A stretch of DNA of 64,000 nucleotides from Helicobacter fennelliae (GCF_900451005.1 NZ_UGIB01000001.1:930001-994000); one strand, 5' to 3'. Numbered from the stretch's first letter, positions 25,185 to 35,099 are shown. Translations and numbers: made by a program. The notes: generated by a model not told the origin, from the sequence alone.

Positions 25185-28100
25185 CAGATAAATTGCTTTA
25201 TCAAAAAGTCATAAGCTTTATACAGCATTACTTCACCAAAGCACAAGTTTTTGCTATCACAGACAAAAAGCGCGGTGATAGGTATTTTGAGATAAATACA
25301 AACGCAGAAAATGCTATAAAGGTCGGAAAATTTGATTTAGTGTATAGCACACAGCTCAAAACGCAAGGGCGCACTTCAATCCAGCAAAATGTAATCGATA
25401 ATATCAAATCAAATCTCCGACCCGAGCTTTTACTCAATCAAGAGGGCGGGTTTAATGGATTGCCTTTGATTCTTAGTGATGGGCAAGTGCTTGTAGGCAA
25501 TCACAGAGCCAAAGCCCTAAGTGAAATCCTAAGCGAGCCAAACAACAGCCTCAAAAGCCAATTAGAGCAAAAATTTGGTGTAAAACTCAAAGATGATGAG
25601 ATGATTGTGCGAAGACTTGATGATAATCAAGACCTCGACCGCGCAAAAGCCCTTGCCTATCAAAGCAATGTCGGCAGAGAAAGCTCAATCGGCGAGAAAA
25701 GCTTAGCTCTTGTAGCAAAGTATAAAGATGATTTTGTGAAATTGCCAGAGTTTATCGATGCGAAAAGCCCAGAAGAAGCCAAAAACATCATCGCCAAAAC
25801 ACTAAGCCCAGAAAACGCAGGGCTCAATCGTGATGAAACAGCCCTAGCACTGCTGACACACCTAAGCAAATCAAACAGCCACTCAAACATCATCGAAGCA
25901 CTCGATAGCATAAAAGGTAGCGCACAGGACAAAAGCATATTAGTGAATATGTTTGTAGATAATGTCGGAGGATTTTATAATATCGCAAAAGACCCTACAC
26001 TCAAAAATATCAATCTCAACAACTATCTTTTAGGTGCAATTATCTCTACAAGTAAAAAATCACTTAGCAGGGCTGATGATTATAACGACATAATCGCAAG
26101 AATCAAAAACTTTGATGATCTCACAAAAGAAGGCAAAGATACTTCAATGGCACTAAATCCTAGCTTTTTTGATGATCTCAAATCCCAAATCTTAGGCGCA
26201 GGGCTTTCAAAATTCCTGCGTCAAGAAAATCCAAGCACCGCGCTTTTTGACTTCCTCAAAAATGCCAAATCTGATCTGCAAGAAATGCTCTCTCCAAGCC
26301 TTTTTGATAGCAATGGCAAATCTTTAAGCGATGCGGATATGGAGGATTTTTTAGCTCTACTTATCTCTCAAGGACAAAAAAGCAAAGAGCAAAGCGAGCT
26401 TATATCACTACTTCCAAAGCTAAAAGAGCTTGAGGATAATTACAAGTCAAAGCCAAAGCAAAGTATAGCAGCTAATCCACAAAGCAGTGTATCCAAAGTA
26501 GAATCTAGCTTAGATATTTCGGCTAAGGCTCAATATCACAAGGGAGTGGAATCTAGTGATATTATTTTTGACTTTACAAAAGGTAAAGAACACACGGTTA
26601 CAAAAGAAGTGCAACAGCAATGGTTAGAAACTTTTAATCTAAAAAACCTTGATGAAGCTTATATCCCTAACTTTACTCCTGAAGTAAAACAAGCTTTAGA
26701 TTCTGTATTAAATGGCAAGGATATTGAGCTTAGATTTGGTAGTCTTGTTAAGCTTATAAATAAAGATAGGCTAGATATTATACCAAAGATTAAGGAAGTC
26801 TTAGAAACACCTAATAAAGTATTAGATGATGGCAGGGGAATTTTGTTTATAAAAGAATTTGTAGATTCTGATAAAAATCGTTACTTTATGAGTGTAGCTA
26901 AAAATTATGATGGTGAATGGATATTTAGTAGTCATGTAAGGCGAGAATTATCTAATATCGAAAATAAGATAAAGCAATCAAAAGTTTTATATGATAAAGG
27001 ATTTAAGGGCGAGGAAGTTGCTGGCGTGTCTGATATGTTAGAATCGGGCGGAACTACTACTAAGCCCTCTGACTTGCAGATTGAATACCCCGCTAACCAT
27101 AGTAGTGGCATAAATCCTAAACCTAATCCTACCACAAAAGCAGAAATAAGCAAAGAGCTAGAATCTAAAAGCACTATACCACAAACAACACAAGAAATAA
27201 TCAAACAAGCAAAGGCAAGTGGCAAAAGTGTAAAAGAGACAAAAGAGTTAATACAAAAGAATAAGGAGCTACAAGAACATAAAGAATCTACCCCGCAAAA
27301 AGTAGAATCTAGCTTAGATATTTCGGCTAAGGCTCAATATCACAAGGGAGTGGATTCTAGCGATATTATTTTTGACTTTACAAAAGGTAAAGAACACACG
27401 GTTACAAAAGAAGTGCAACAGCAATGGTTAGAAACTTTTAATCTAAAAAACCTTGATGAAGCTTATATCCCTAACTTTACTCCTGAAGTAAAACAAGCTT
27501 TAGATTCTATCTTGCAAGGCGAAGATATTAAGCTATATGCTGGAAGCTTAGTAAAGCTTATAAAAGAGAATAGATTAAAATATTTAGATAGGATTAAACC
27601 CACACTAGAACAGCCACAAAGAATTATTCTACAAAACGATGGGGCATTGATTTTTGCTAGAAATTTTGGAGAAGAAAAATACTTCACAAGTGTAGCAAGA
27701 AATGATAATGGTGAATGGATTATTAGAAGTAACGCACCAAAAGCAGAAAATGGACTAAACAATAAAATATCAGCAGGGGGAAAAGAGATTTATAACAGCC
27801 AAGCGGCTAATCAGATTAACGCTCATAACCCTTACGATGATATAGCTAAGTCTAATATCAAACTTGACAACAACATTATACCACAAACAACACAAGAAAT
27901 AATCAAACAAGCAAAGGCAAGTGGCAAAAGTGTAAAAGAGACAAAAGAGTTAATAGACAAAAATAAGGAGCTACAAGAACATATAGAATCTACCCCGCAA
28001 AAAGTAGATAATTCTACCTCTCAAAGCTTAGCCCAAACCAAACTAAGCCCAAGCGCGCAAGCCAAAAAAGCCTTGCGAGCCAAACAAGCCAAGCAAATCT

Positions 28101-31100
28101 ATGAGTTTTTTACCGCCAAAGGCACAAACAAAGACAAAATAACAACTTTAGAAAATTTTAGCGACTTTATGTTTGAGCTTAATAAAAAACTAGATAGGAA
28201 ATGGCAGTTTCTAGAGCAGCAAAGCCCTAATGACTTAGCTAAATACAAGCAAATCTTAACTGAAGGCATAGAGCAAGCAGAGCAAGTAGGACGCATAAGC
28301 CCAAAACAGAAGCAAAGGGCTTTGCAGGATTTGGATTTACTCATAGATAATTTTAGCTACATAAAAGACACTCATATATATAGCTTTCACCCAAGCAAAG
28401 TCAGCGAAACCTTACACAAAATACAATACAAAGCTTATGATTTAGAAGATTTAAGCGATGATGAGTTTATGAAAATACTGCTTGATAAAAAGTTGCCTAA
28501 AACCTTAGACGAAGACTTTGAGAGGGAATTTAGCAAGAGAAAGGATAGAATATATCCTTTTTTGAAGCCAATGCTAGCAAAAGATAACTACCTTGAATAC
28601 ATAAGCGAACAAAACTTAAAAGACTTCTTTTATAAGGGGGTTTTGAGAGATGAAGCTATACCTGAAATGATAGCCAAAGAAAAAGGTGTCAAAATCCAAG
28701 ACTTAAGTATCGCAAAAATCCAAGACTTTAAAATAAATAGCCCAAGACAAAGCATAGAACAAGCCCTTGAAATAAAGCCTTTGAGTGAATTTGGCACAAA
28801 TTACGCGGAGTTTTACAGGGACGGACAAGGTGCTGTGAAAAAACTACTTGCAGAAAAGCAAGGACAAGTCGCAGGAGCGTTTTATAGAGATGATTTAGCA
28901 AAATCCACAGGCACAGGGGAGATTGATTTGGTATGGGGAAATAAAGGCTTTGGACTAGAGCATATCATCGCTAAGCACGAGGGCGATTTTAAGGATATAG
29001 CAAAAGAGCTAGATGAGATTATACAAAATGGGGAAGTGGTAAAAACACATAACGGCTACAATATCACTCTAGGCGATTATAAAGTAGGCTTAAATATAGG
29101 GTGGAATGAAAATGGTGTAAAAATCGGCGAGAATAAATGGGTAGTTACTGCATTTGATAACTCTAAATTACAGAGTGAGAAGCAAGGTAGCAACTCTGCT
29201 TCTTTAACAAAAGGCGAGACTCTGCCTTTAAACTCTAGCGACACTATACCACAAAATGCTAACACTATAAATATCTTAAAAGATATGCAAGATAAGGATA
29301 TAAATGTAAAGTTAGATAATAAAGAATTACTAGAGATTTATGAAAAGTCCAGCCGAGAGGCTTATGATTTTTTAGCACGGAAACTATATTTAGATAGTGT
29401 GAAGCAGTATAGAAGCGATGGTTATGCGTTATTTGAAAATTTAAGCTTAGGAGCAGATGCAAAAGGGAGTTTTGAAGCAATTTTAAGGAAAAATATAAGG
29501 CAAATACAGTTACAAAACTTTCAAAAACCGCAAAATGTAAAATATGAAATACAAACCGAGCAAGGATTTAAATATTACCTTGATGAGAATAATGATGTTG
29601 TAATTAATCACAAAAATGAGCTTGTAGATTTTAAAGGCGGAGTGATAAGAACTAAGCCTGATAAGGACGGCGATATTTTAGAGTTAAATGGGATATTAAG
29701 GCTCATAAGTCCTAGAAATGCGGATAATATGTATTTAGCTAAAAGGGACTTGACAAATAATGAATTTTACGATTTTCACGCAAATTTAAGACTTGCAAAT
29801 TATTATCAAAACGGCTTATTTATAAGTGATGAAAAGCTTTATGAAGTCTTTAAAAATATGCCTCGCAACGCAGATAAACAGGGCTTAGACGATGTTATGG
29901 GTATATTAAGAGGTTTAACTAATAGCAAAAATGTAAATATGGCTTACGCACAAGAATTTATCGATAAACATTATGGGCTAGAGGAGGATTATAGAACCCT
30001 TGCTAGAGATATATTTAAGAGAGTAGATAAAGAATACAAGAAAAATGGTAATCCTTTTGGCATACTCTTTAACGATCAAAAGGCGATTAAAGACTTAAGG
30101 GATATGTATGGCGATGAAATGGCAAGGGACTTTTTTAAAGGTAAAGATGCAGTAGATTTTCTACTTTACACACAAGCAGGACATATAGAAAATGCGTTTT
30201 ATAAAGAGGGCTTAGGGGAGATTGATTTGGTATGGGGAGAAGTAACAGGCAAAGGCAAAGAAGCTAAAGGCTGGGGACTTGCTAAGATTATAGAAAAGCA
30301 TTTAAACGCAGGGGATTTTGAAGCATTCGGTAAGGGCGAAGCTGGGCTTATAAATGCTATGAGTGAGATTATAGACAAGGGTAAGGTTATTACTCAAAAT
30401 GGTGTAGATAGTATTATATTGCGTAAAAATGGAGAAGAATATAGAATTGGTATCTCTAAAGGTTGGGATAATGTTGGCGAAAATAAGTGGATTATCACAA
30501 GCTATAAAAATAATAAATACAAGGAAAGTGCCGAGACTTCCTACCACGACACTTTTACTTCTAAAGAACCTTTAGAAAACCTTGCTACCAACATTATACC
30601 ACAACAAACCATAGAATCTACAATGCAAAAGTTTCATTATGATGAGAAAAAAGCGAAAGACTTATTAGAATGGCATAAAGACAGCAGTCCGATCACTAAA
30701 AATGAGGACGGCACGCCGAAAGTTTTTTATCACGGAAGCGGAAATGAATTTGAAATTTTTGATATGTCAAAAAGCAACAACGGCTGGGGTTTTTGGTTTG
30801 CTAACAACTATGGAATGGCAAGTGAGTATGATAATTTAGGTAAAGGCAAAATTTATGAAGTGTTTATAAATACCAAAAAACCTTTTAATTTGTTAGATGA
30901 AAGCGTAAGTAAGAACGATATAAAAAGGATAATTGGCGATGATTTAATGAATGAAATTTACGATAGACAAGGCTATTTGAAAAATTATGATACTTGGGAA
31001 AAAGAGGATATTGTAGAATTAAGAGCAATGTTAATGCCTGATGGACTTGATAACTATATGTATGCGTTAAATGTTAAAGAATTGAAATGGGGCAAAAAAA

Positions 31101-32122
31101 TTAGGCAAAAATTACAAGCCGCAGGATATGATAGCATAATCGGTAGCAAAGATGATCCACGAAAATATATTGTAGTCTTTGATAATAAGCAAATCAAAAG
31201 CATTGACAACAAAGACAGTTGGACGGATAGTGCTGGTAAAATCACAAAAGAAAAGCCAAGCGATGAGAGTGCAAGGCATAGCTACTTTAACGCACAAAGT
31301 CCTAACATTTTACAATCTAACCCTCACTTAGGAGCGGGTTTAGTAGGCGGAACGCTAAATGGGCTTGAAACGGACGAGGACGGAAACATAACAGGCTTTG
31401 ACCCTGTAAAATTTGCAATGGGCTTTTTAGGGGGAGCAATGAGTAGTAAAAGCATAGAAAGACTAGCCAAGAATCCTAAAGCAAGGGCGGTAATGGAGAG
31501 AATATATTTAAAAAAAGATATAATGCCAAAAATGCAACAAGGCAAAAAAGTGGATACACAAGAAGTTATAAAAATACTAGAGACTAGCCCACAAAAAGGG
31601 CGTGATATGGTAGTCATAGGCAAGGAAAATTTCACGCCTGAAGTGGTAGAATATATCTTAAGTGCAAAAGGTGGAAGCAAAAAAGTAGCAGTTGATATAC
31701 TGCCACAAGAACAAGCTCAAAAATTAGGCTTTAAATACCCACAAAATGTCCGTAGAACCATAGATAAGGCAGAGATGATACACGCATTAAATAGGCACGG
31801 AGAAAATGGTGAAATATCTAAAGCAAGAAAACAACCACCACTCACAAAAGAACATTTATCAAAATGGACACAATACGCAGATGAAGCGGATATGCAAGTA
31901 TTTAGCAAAGATGATTTGGGGCAAGATGTAATCGTAAGCGGAAAACAAATCAATGGACACTATGTTATCGTGGAATCTATCCGCAGGAAGCAAAATGAAT
32001 TAGGATTTAAAAGTATGTATTTTGAAAGGGGAAGTTTAAAAGATAATCCAGCCTTTGATTTAGCAGTATCCAAAGATACCCCTAGCACTCAAGGTTATAA
32101 GCCTGAACTAGAGCAAGGCTAA
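25157..32122 (+). CDS. Giant polyvalent protein (ParB-like, PBECR-like nuclease, ART-like), 5' end replaced
   Basis: A 2,321-codon frame. The apparent TTG start lies in antisense of the broken effector; real homology begins after ~25,186, so the original 5' end is lost. Order: ParB/ddrB-like segment (about 69-280, LPLILSDGQVLVGNHRAKAL), a helical region, two copies of a PBECR-like nuclease domain (about 508-612 and 775-878), a helical part, two further PBECR-type domains starting GEIDLVWG (about 1255-1335 and 1689-1782), an ADP-ribosyltransferase-like domain (about 1849-2015, KVFYHGSGNEFEIFDMSKS) and a C-terminal nuclease-like domain with NVRRTIDKAEMIHALNRHG. Such proteins are injected with phage or conjugative DNA. 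Domain names rest on pattern memory. Confidence 0.7.
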   Translation: MIACSASCSADKLLYQKVISFIQHYFTKAQVFAITDKKRGDRYFEINTNAENAIKVGKFDLVYSTQLKTQGRTSIQQNVIDNIKSNLRPELLLNQEGGFNGLPLILSDGQVLVGNHRAKALSEILSEPNNSLKSQLEQKFGVKLKDDEMIVRRLDDNQDLDRAKALAYQSNVGRESSIGEKSLALVAKYKDDFVKLPEFIDAKSPEEAKNIIAKTLSPENAGLNRDETALALLTHLSKSNSHSNIIEALDSIKGSAQDKSILVNMFVDNVGGFYNIAKDPTLKNINLNNYLLGAIISTSKKSLSRADDYNDIIARIKNFDDLTKEGKDTSMALNPSFFDDLKSQILGAGLSKFLRQENPSTALFDFLKNAKSDLQEMLSPSLFDSNGKSLSDADMEDFLALLISQGQKSKEQSELISLLPKLKELEDNYKSKPKQSIAANPQSSVSKVESSLDISAKAQYHKGVESSDIIFDFTKGKEHTVTKEVQQQWLETFNLKNLDEAYIPNFTPEVKQALDSVLNGKDIELRFGSLVKLINKDRLDIIPKIKEVLETPNKVLDDGRGILFIKEFVDSDKNRYFMSVAKNYDGEWIFSSHVRRELSNIENKIKQSKVLYDKGFKGEEVAGVSDMLESGGTTTKPSDLQIEYPANHSSGINPKPNPTTKAEISKELESKSTIPQTTQEIIKQAKASGKSVKETKELIQKNKELQEHKESTPQKVESSLDISAKAQYHKGVDSSDIIFDFTKGKEHTVTKEVQQQWLETFNLKNLDEAYIPNFTPEVKQALDSILQGEDIKLYAGSLVKLIKENRLKYLDRIKPTLEQPQRIILQNDGALIFARNFGEEKYFTSVARNDNGEWIIRSNAPKAENGLNNKISAGGKEIYNSQAANQINAHNPYDDIAKSNIKLDNNIIPQTTQEIIKQAKASGKSVKETKELIDKNKELQEHIESTPQKVDNSTSQSLAQTKLSPSAQAKKALRAKQAKQIYEFFTAKGTNKDKITTLENFSDFMFELNKKLDRKWQFLEQQSPNDLAKYKQILTEGIEQAEQVGRISPKQKQRALQDLDLLIDNFSYIKDTHIYSFHPSKVSETLHKIQYKAYDLEDLSDDEFMKILLDKKLPKTLDEDFEREFSKRKDRIYPFLKPMLAKDNYLEYISEQNLKDFFYKGVLRDEAIPEMIAKEKGVKIQDLSIAKIQDFKINSPRQSIEQALEIKPLSEFGTNYAEFYRDGQGAVKKLLAEKQGQVAGAFYRDDLAKSTGTGEIDLVWGNKGFGLEHIIAKHEGDFKDIAKELDEIIQNGEVVKTHNGYNITLGDYKVGLNIGWNENGVKIGENKWVVTAFDNSKLQSEKQGSNSASLTKGETLPLNSSDTIPQNANTINILKDMQDKDINVKLDNKELLEIYEKSSREAYDFLARKLYLDSVKQYRSDGYALFENLSLGADAKGSFEAILRKNIRQIQLQNFQKPQNVKYEIQTEQGFKYYLDENNDVVINHKNELVDFKGGVIRTKPDKDGDILELNGILRLISPRNADNMYLAKRDLTNNEFYDFHANLRLANYYQNGLFISDEKLYEVFKNMPRNADKQGLDDVMGILRGLTNSKNVNMAYAQEFIDKHYGLEEDYRTLARDIFKRVDKEYKKNGNPFGILFNDQKAIKDLRDMYGDEMARDFFKGKDAVDFLLYTQAGHIENAFYKEGLGEIDLVWGEVTGKGKEAKGWGLAKIIEKHLNAGDFEAFGKGEAGLINAMSEIIDKGKVITQNGVDSIILRKNGEEYRIGISKGWDNVGENKWIITSYKNNKYKESAETSYHDTFTSKEPLENLATNIIPQQTIESTMQKFHYDEKKAKDLLEWHKDSSPITKNEDGTPKVFYHGSGNEFEIFDMSKSNNGWGFWFANNYGMASEYDNLGKGKIYEVFINTKKPFNLLDESVSKNDIKRIIGDDLMNEIYDRQGYLKNYDTWEKEDIVELRAMLMPDGLDNYMYALNVKELKWGKKIRQKLQAAGYDSIIGSKDDPRKYIVVFDNKQIKSIDNKDSWTDSAGKITKEKPSDESARHSYFNAQSPNILQSNPHLGAGLVGGTLNGLETDEDGNITGFDPVKFAMGFLGGAMSSKSIERLAKNPKARAVMERIYLKKDIMPKMQQGKKVDTQEVIKILETSPQKGRDMVVIGKENFTPEVVEYILSAKGGSKKVAVDILPQEQAQKLGFKYPQNVRRTIDKAEMIHALNRHGENGEISKARKQPPLTKEHLSKWTQYADEADMQVFSKDDLGQDVIVSGKQINGHYVIVESIRRKQNELGFKSMYFERGSLKDNPAFDLAVSKDTPSTQGYKPELEQG
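25361..28929 (+). repeat. Long inverted repeat, arm A1 (partner 38111-41679)
   Basis: 3,569 bp that read the same on the opposite strand at 38111-41679 with a constant coordinate sum (67040), so without indels as far as I checked. It covers the ParB-like to third helical region of both giants. Identity stops in mid-codon context at GATTGATTT, where the two PBECR modules differ. Confidence 0.85.
26495..26704 (+). repeat. Direct repeat inside the giant gene, copy 1 (copy 2 at 27299-27508)
   Basis: About 210 bp with essentially one difference, encoding VESSLDISAKAQYHKGV, KEVQQQWLETFNLKNLDEAY and PNFTPEVKQALDS ahead of each PBECR-like domain. A linker (QTTQEIIKQAKASGKSVKET) is also duplicated. 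It is an internal duplication that adds a nuclease module; the domains themselves differ after the repeat. Confidence 0.85.
30589..31431 (+). repeat. Long inverted repeat, arm A2 (partner 36854-37696)
   Basis: 843 bp matching the minus strand at 36854-37696 (sum 68285), covering the ART-like domain up to the GFLGG codons. The segments between A1 and A2 differ: 1,659 bp here with two PBECR modules and an extra helical domain, 414 bp in the partner with one module. Confidence 0.85.
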
Positions 32123-32166
32123 TACAAAGGCTATGCTTTATTCTAGCCTAGCAAAACTTAAGACAA

Positions 32167-32295
32167 GGTTATAATGAATTTTATGTCGTGATAGAACAGA
32201 TAAGAAAGGGGCAAAATGAACTAGGCTACAAAAATATGTATTTTGAAAAGGGAATGCTTAATGATGAAACGCTCACAAGAATTTTCAAAAAGTAG
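32167..32295 (+). pseudogene. Scrap of a polyvalent C-terminal domain
   Basis: The plus strand reads GYNEFYVVIEQIRKGQNELG, YKNMYFEKGMLNDETL and a stop, parallel to GHYVIVESIRRKQNELGFKS near the end of the giant just upstream. It is the last third of another copy, left after deletion. Confidence 0.7.
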
Positions 32296-32599
32296 TCAGC
32301 CTCCCAGCTTCCTCCTAAGTTATGAGCTTAGTGCTATGTTTGGCTGATGAGATTTGATTATAGCAGAACTTTTTTAAAGAAACCTTATAGCTATCTCTCC
32401 TTTATGCAATTAGCACAACAAAAAGCCGTTTGTGAAATAAGCCCCCTAGATAGAAACAGGTTAAGGCTTACCACTACGATACATCTAAAAAATTCTACCA
32501 CAAAAAAATTTCAAAATCAAATTCAAAGGCAAAATAAAAACAAAAATTTTAATCCTTTTTTAGCTTTGTGTTTTTTGTTTAAAATTAGCACAAAAACAC

Positions 32600-32830
32600 A
32601 CTGAATATTTTGCAAATCCACAAGAAGCTAAGGAATTAAGCGAATTTATAGCACAAAATGCAAGCGTAGGAATTAAGGCGAGTAAAAAAGAGTATGAATT
32701 AATTTTTGCAGAAATTAAAGGCGGAAAACATAGAATAAGAAGCGTTTATTTAATGAAAAATATGCAATATAAAAGAAATTATTTGAAGCTAAAAAGCTGG
32801 GAGAGCCGATCCTCCAATTCTAGCATGTAA
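32600..32830 (+). pseudogene. Scrap of an unidentified polyvalent-type domain
   Basis: An open frame without a start: TEYFANPQEAKELSEFIAQN, KASKKEYELIFAEIKGGKHR and a stop at 32828-32830. The composition and phrasing fit the nuclease-type tails of this block, but I cannot name a match. The surrounding 32296-32599 and 32831-32917 show nothing convincing; AGCCTCCCAGCTT at 32298 and AAGCTGGGAGAGCC near 32794 form a loose inverted pair around the fragment. Confidence 0.4.
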
Positions 32831-32917
32831 ATTTGCAAAGCAAAAACACCCTAGGTCGTGGCAGGTCTCACGAATCCTGCGTTTAGCTTTTTAGTCCAAA
32901 AAGCATAGCATAAAATA

Positions 32918-33361
32918 TTACTTTTTGAATATCTCAATAATATTACTTATACTATCTTTCAAAAATTTACCCAAAATACACACAATAAGAAATAAGCCTA
33001 TTTTGTTTATAAGTCCTATATAAAACTCGCTGTCTTTCTCATTAAAACAATTATAAAAATAGATATTTAAACCAGCATAAGCAACTATCCAAAAGAAAAT
33101 AAAGTAGATTTTAAGTTTCTTAATTTGGTATTTACCAAAAAACAACCACACAAGATGTTTGCCTAAAGCATTTACAATCTTTGCATTTTCTTTTAATGCT
33201 TCTGTATCATCAAGGAGTTTTTCATTTTCTACTTTTTTAATATTTTGCTTTGATAGTTCATTTTGGTATTTTATCTCATCTAGTTTTGCCGTGTTTGTTG
33301 CTAAGTCTTTTGCACTAGTTTGCGGAGTGGCATTCTTTGGCATTTGATTAGACATATACAT
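32918..33361 (-). CDS. Small membrane protein with coiled-coil front, partner of the ImmA/IrrE gene
   Basis: A 147-residue protein: charged, probably coiled N-terminal half (LDEIKYQNELSKQNIKKVEN), then two transmembrane helices (YFIFFWIVAYAGLNIYFY and IGLFLIVCILGKFL) with a short polar hairpin. Its start overlaps the end of 33348-33830 by 14 nt, so the two are co-translated. A second ATG two codons in is equally possible. Function unknown; a membrane-bound toxin or sensor run by the adjoining protease is a guess. Confidence 0.6.
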   Translation of the reverse strand: MYMSNQMPKNATPQTSAKDLATNTAKLDEIKYQNELSKQNIKKVENEKLLDDTEALKENAKIVNALGKHLVWLFFGKYQIKKLKIYFIFFWIVAYAGLNIYFYNCFNEKDSEFYIGLINKIGLFLIVCILGKFLKDSISNIIEIFKK

Positions 33362-33830
33362 CTACACCTAGTTTATTTAATCGGTATTCCATAGCAAGAG
33401 ATGAGACACCAAAATAACTCGCCATAGAATCAAGGGTGTATTTATTGCCAGCAAGTCGCAAGACTTCATCTTGTGGCATTAAAAGATTTGCGGCAAAAGT
33501 GTTAGCCTCTATCTCTTTTTCATCTAGCCCCAAAGATGAGCTAGTGTCTCTTTTACTAGTATGACTCGTGCCGTCATTGTGCAATATAAAATGTCCTATT
33601 TCGTGTGTTATACTAAAAACTTGCCTAGTGATATAATCCGTAGCTTCTACAAAAATCTTTTTTTCTTTATAAAAAATCTGCCCTGATACATCACGGGGCA
33701 ATGAAGCAGTAAAAACCTCTAAGTCATAAGCCTTAGCCACTAGTATAGGATCAATAGGAAATATATTTGTAACTTTGCTTCTTGCAATGTCCGCTTGAGC
33801 AATGACAAACTGCTCCCTTGCATAGTTCAT
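33348..33830 (-). CDS. ImmA/IrrE-family zinc metallopeptidase
   Basis: A 160-residue protein with the zinc-protease motif HEIGHFILH and a downstream EANTFAANLLMP segment holding the third ligand Glu, both typical of ImmA/IrrE. In mobile elements these proteases cleave a repressor (ImmR) to switch the element on. I chose the ATG at 33828-33830, preceded by GAGGGT; an 18-codon upstream extension has no support. No HTH repressor gene is adjacent; instead a membrane protein gene follows. Confidence 0.85.
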   Translation of the reverse strand: MNYAREQFVIAQADIARSKVTNIFPIDPILVAKAYDLEVFTASLPRDVSGQIFYKEKKIFVEATDYITRQVFSITHEIGHFILHNDGTSHTSKRDTSSSLGLDEKEIEANTFAANLLMPQDEVLRLAGNKYTLDSMASYFGVSSLAMEYRLNKLGVDVYV

Positions 33831-34092
33831 GTTAACCCTCTTTAAGACTTTGTCGTAATAGCGGTGATTATACCACAAAAACACAAGATTCTATAAATAC
33901 GCTAGAATTTTAAAGTCGCAGGGATTTAGCGCGATGAAAATGCTATGAAAAAGGAAAGCTATGCAGATAAAAAAAGCAGAGATGTAATGGCTATACATAG
34001 ATTCTTTGCGGAAATAACAATAAAATAACAAGCAACTTCGCTTTTTTTAAATCTTTGTTAAAAGGTTTTGGCGATGGTTACACCACAAATAC

Positions 34093-34335
34093 TCACTCGC
34101 CTTTTACGCAAAAATTAAGCCCGCTCTCAAGCTCCTCTGTGTAAATCAGCACGCGCTTTTGATTCTCGATGATGTCATTTGTAGGAATCGGCATTTTTGG
34201 CGGATTAATCTCGCATTTAGTCGGCACATACACCGCTTCTTTTACGATTCGCACACAGCCATTAAAAAACCCAAGAGCTATAAAAAGTCCTACCACAAAA
34301 ATCCAAAAATACAAAGTGCAAGCATAATCTTTCAT
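34093..34335 (-). CDS. Rz1-like outer spanin candidate (short lipoprotein-like protein)
   Basis: An 80-residue protein with a hydrophobic N-terminus ending LGFFNGC, a weak lipobox, then a Pro-rich stretch (INPPKMPIPTND) and a C-terminal Cys. It starts 3 bp after the i-spanin-like gene. Pro-rich lipoprotein directly after a membrane/coiled-coil protein is the classic Rz/Rz1 order. Outer spanins join inner and outer membranes at phage lysis. No holin or endolysin is next to it. Confidence 0.5.
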   Translation of the reverse strand: MKDYACTLYFWIFVVGLFIALGFFNGCVRIVKEAVYVPTKCEINPPKMPIPTNDIIENQKRVLIYTEELESGLNFCVKGE

Positions 34336-34338
34336 CTC

Positions 34339-34668
34339 TCACCTCTCAAAAAAAGTATTTAATTGTGATTCCAAAGCCTTTAGTTTAGCTTCACAACTTG
34401 TAGCACCTAAATCTACTTGTATTGTTTTGTAACGCGTGATTATTTTCTCTTTGACTTGCTCTTGTGCTTTTTTGTAATTCTCTACTTCTAAAGCCTTTTG
34501 TAGTATCGCTTCATTTTGCATTTGCAAAATAGTATCTCGATTTGCCAAAGCCTCTCTCAATTCTGCAACTTCACTATTTAGCGCGTTGTTTTTGTATGAT
34601 ATGAATCCTACATAAGCTATGAGAGCTAAAACACATACGCCTACAATGATATACACGACATTTTTCAT
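34339..34668 (-). CDS. Rz-like inner spanin candidate
   Basis: A 109-residue protein: N-terminal transmembrane helix (VVYIIVGVCVLALIAYVGFI) followed by a long coiled coil (NSEVAELREALANRDTILQM) and a short tail with one Cys. Size and layout fit i-spanins. It is followed by the lipoprotein-like gene. The pair is a prophage lysis trait, here without structural genes. Confidence 0.55.
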   Translation of the reverse strand: MKNVVYIIVGVCVLALIAYVGFISYKNNALNSEVAELREALANRDTILQMQNEAILQKALEVENYKKAQEQVKEKIITRYKTIQVDLGATSCEAKLKALESQLNTFFER

Positions 34669-34676
34669 TATGTGCT

Positions 34677-35099
34677 TTACCAGTCAAGCTTATGCAGCAC
34701 AAAGTTATCGCGCTTTTGGGCTAATCGCTTTGCATACAAGCTCCAGCCTAAAGGATTTTCACGCACTCTTTGAGGATAGAGGCTCTCACAAAAAGCAAAG
34801 CCTTTTGTCTCATCTAAGCTCTTCACACTCTCCAAAGACACAAACACACACGCAAAATTCACGATGTAACCGCCTTTTTCACACGCAAAGATATAATCAT
34901 CAACATTGCATGGATTATAATCATCACTTCTGTATAAAGGATCGTTGCTTATCGCGTGCGCGGTGATTTTACCCATTTTGAGTGTATCGCTTAGGGTTTG
35001 AGCAAGGGATTGCATTTGCTCTCCTGAAAGTGTGCTTTTGCCTATGTCTTCAAGCACAAGGGTGGTGATTTTTTCAAATTGGATTATTTTTGAGTGCAT
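34677..35099 (-). CDS. Hypothetical phage-type protein upstream of the spanin pair
   Basis: A 140-residue soluble protein; the ATG at 35097-35099 has AAAAAGG 8 nt upstream, while the longer frame (start 35129) would overlap the previous gene more. Contains a Cys-rich centre (YNPCNVDDYIFACEKGGYIV) and LYPQRVRENPLGWSLYAKRL near the end. No family recognised. Close linkage to the spanin-like genes suggests the same element. Confidence 0.45.
   Translation of the reverse strand: MHSKIIQFEKITTLVLEDIGKSTLSGEQMQSLAQTLSDTLKMGKITAHAISNDPLYRSDDYNPCNVDDYIFACEKGGYIVNFACVFVSLESVKSLDETKGFAFCESLYPQRVRENPLGWSLYAKRLAQKRDNFVLHKLDW

Noticed and set aside
32347..32604. 85-codon plus-strand ORF
   Set aside because: No ribosome site, low-complexity content, and it runs into a better-supported fragment in another frame.
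32800..32900. Possible tRNA or tmRNA-like fold
   Set aside because: No acceptor/T-arm consensus (GTTCGAAT) and no cloverleaf could be built.
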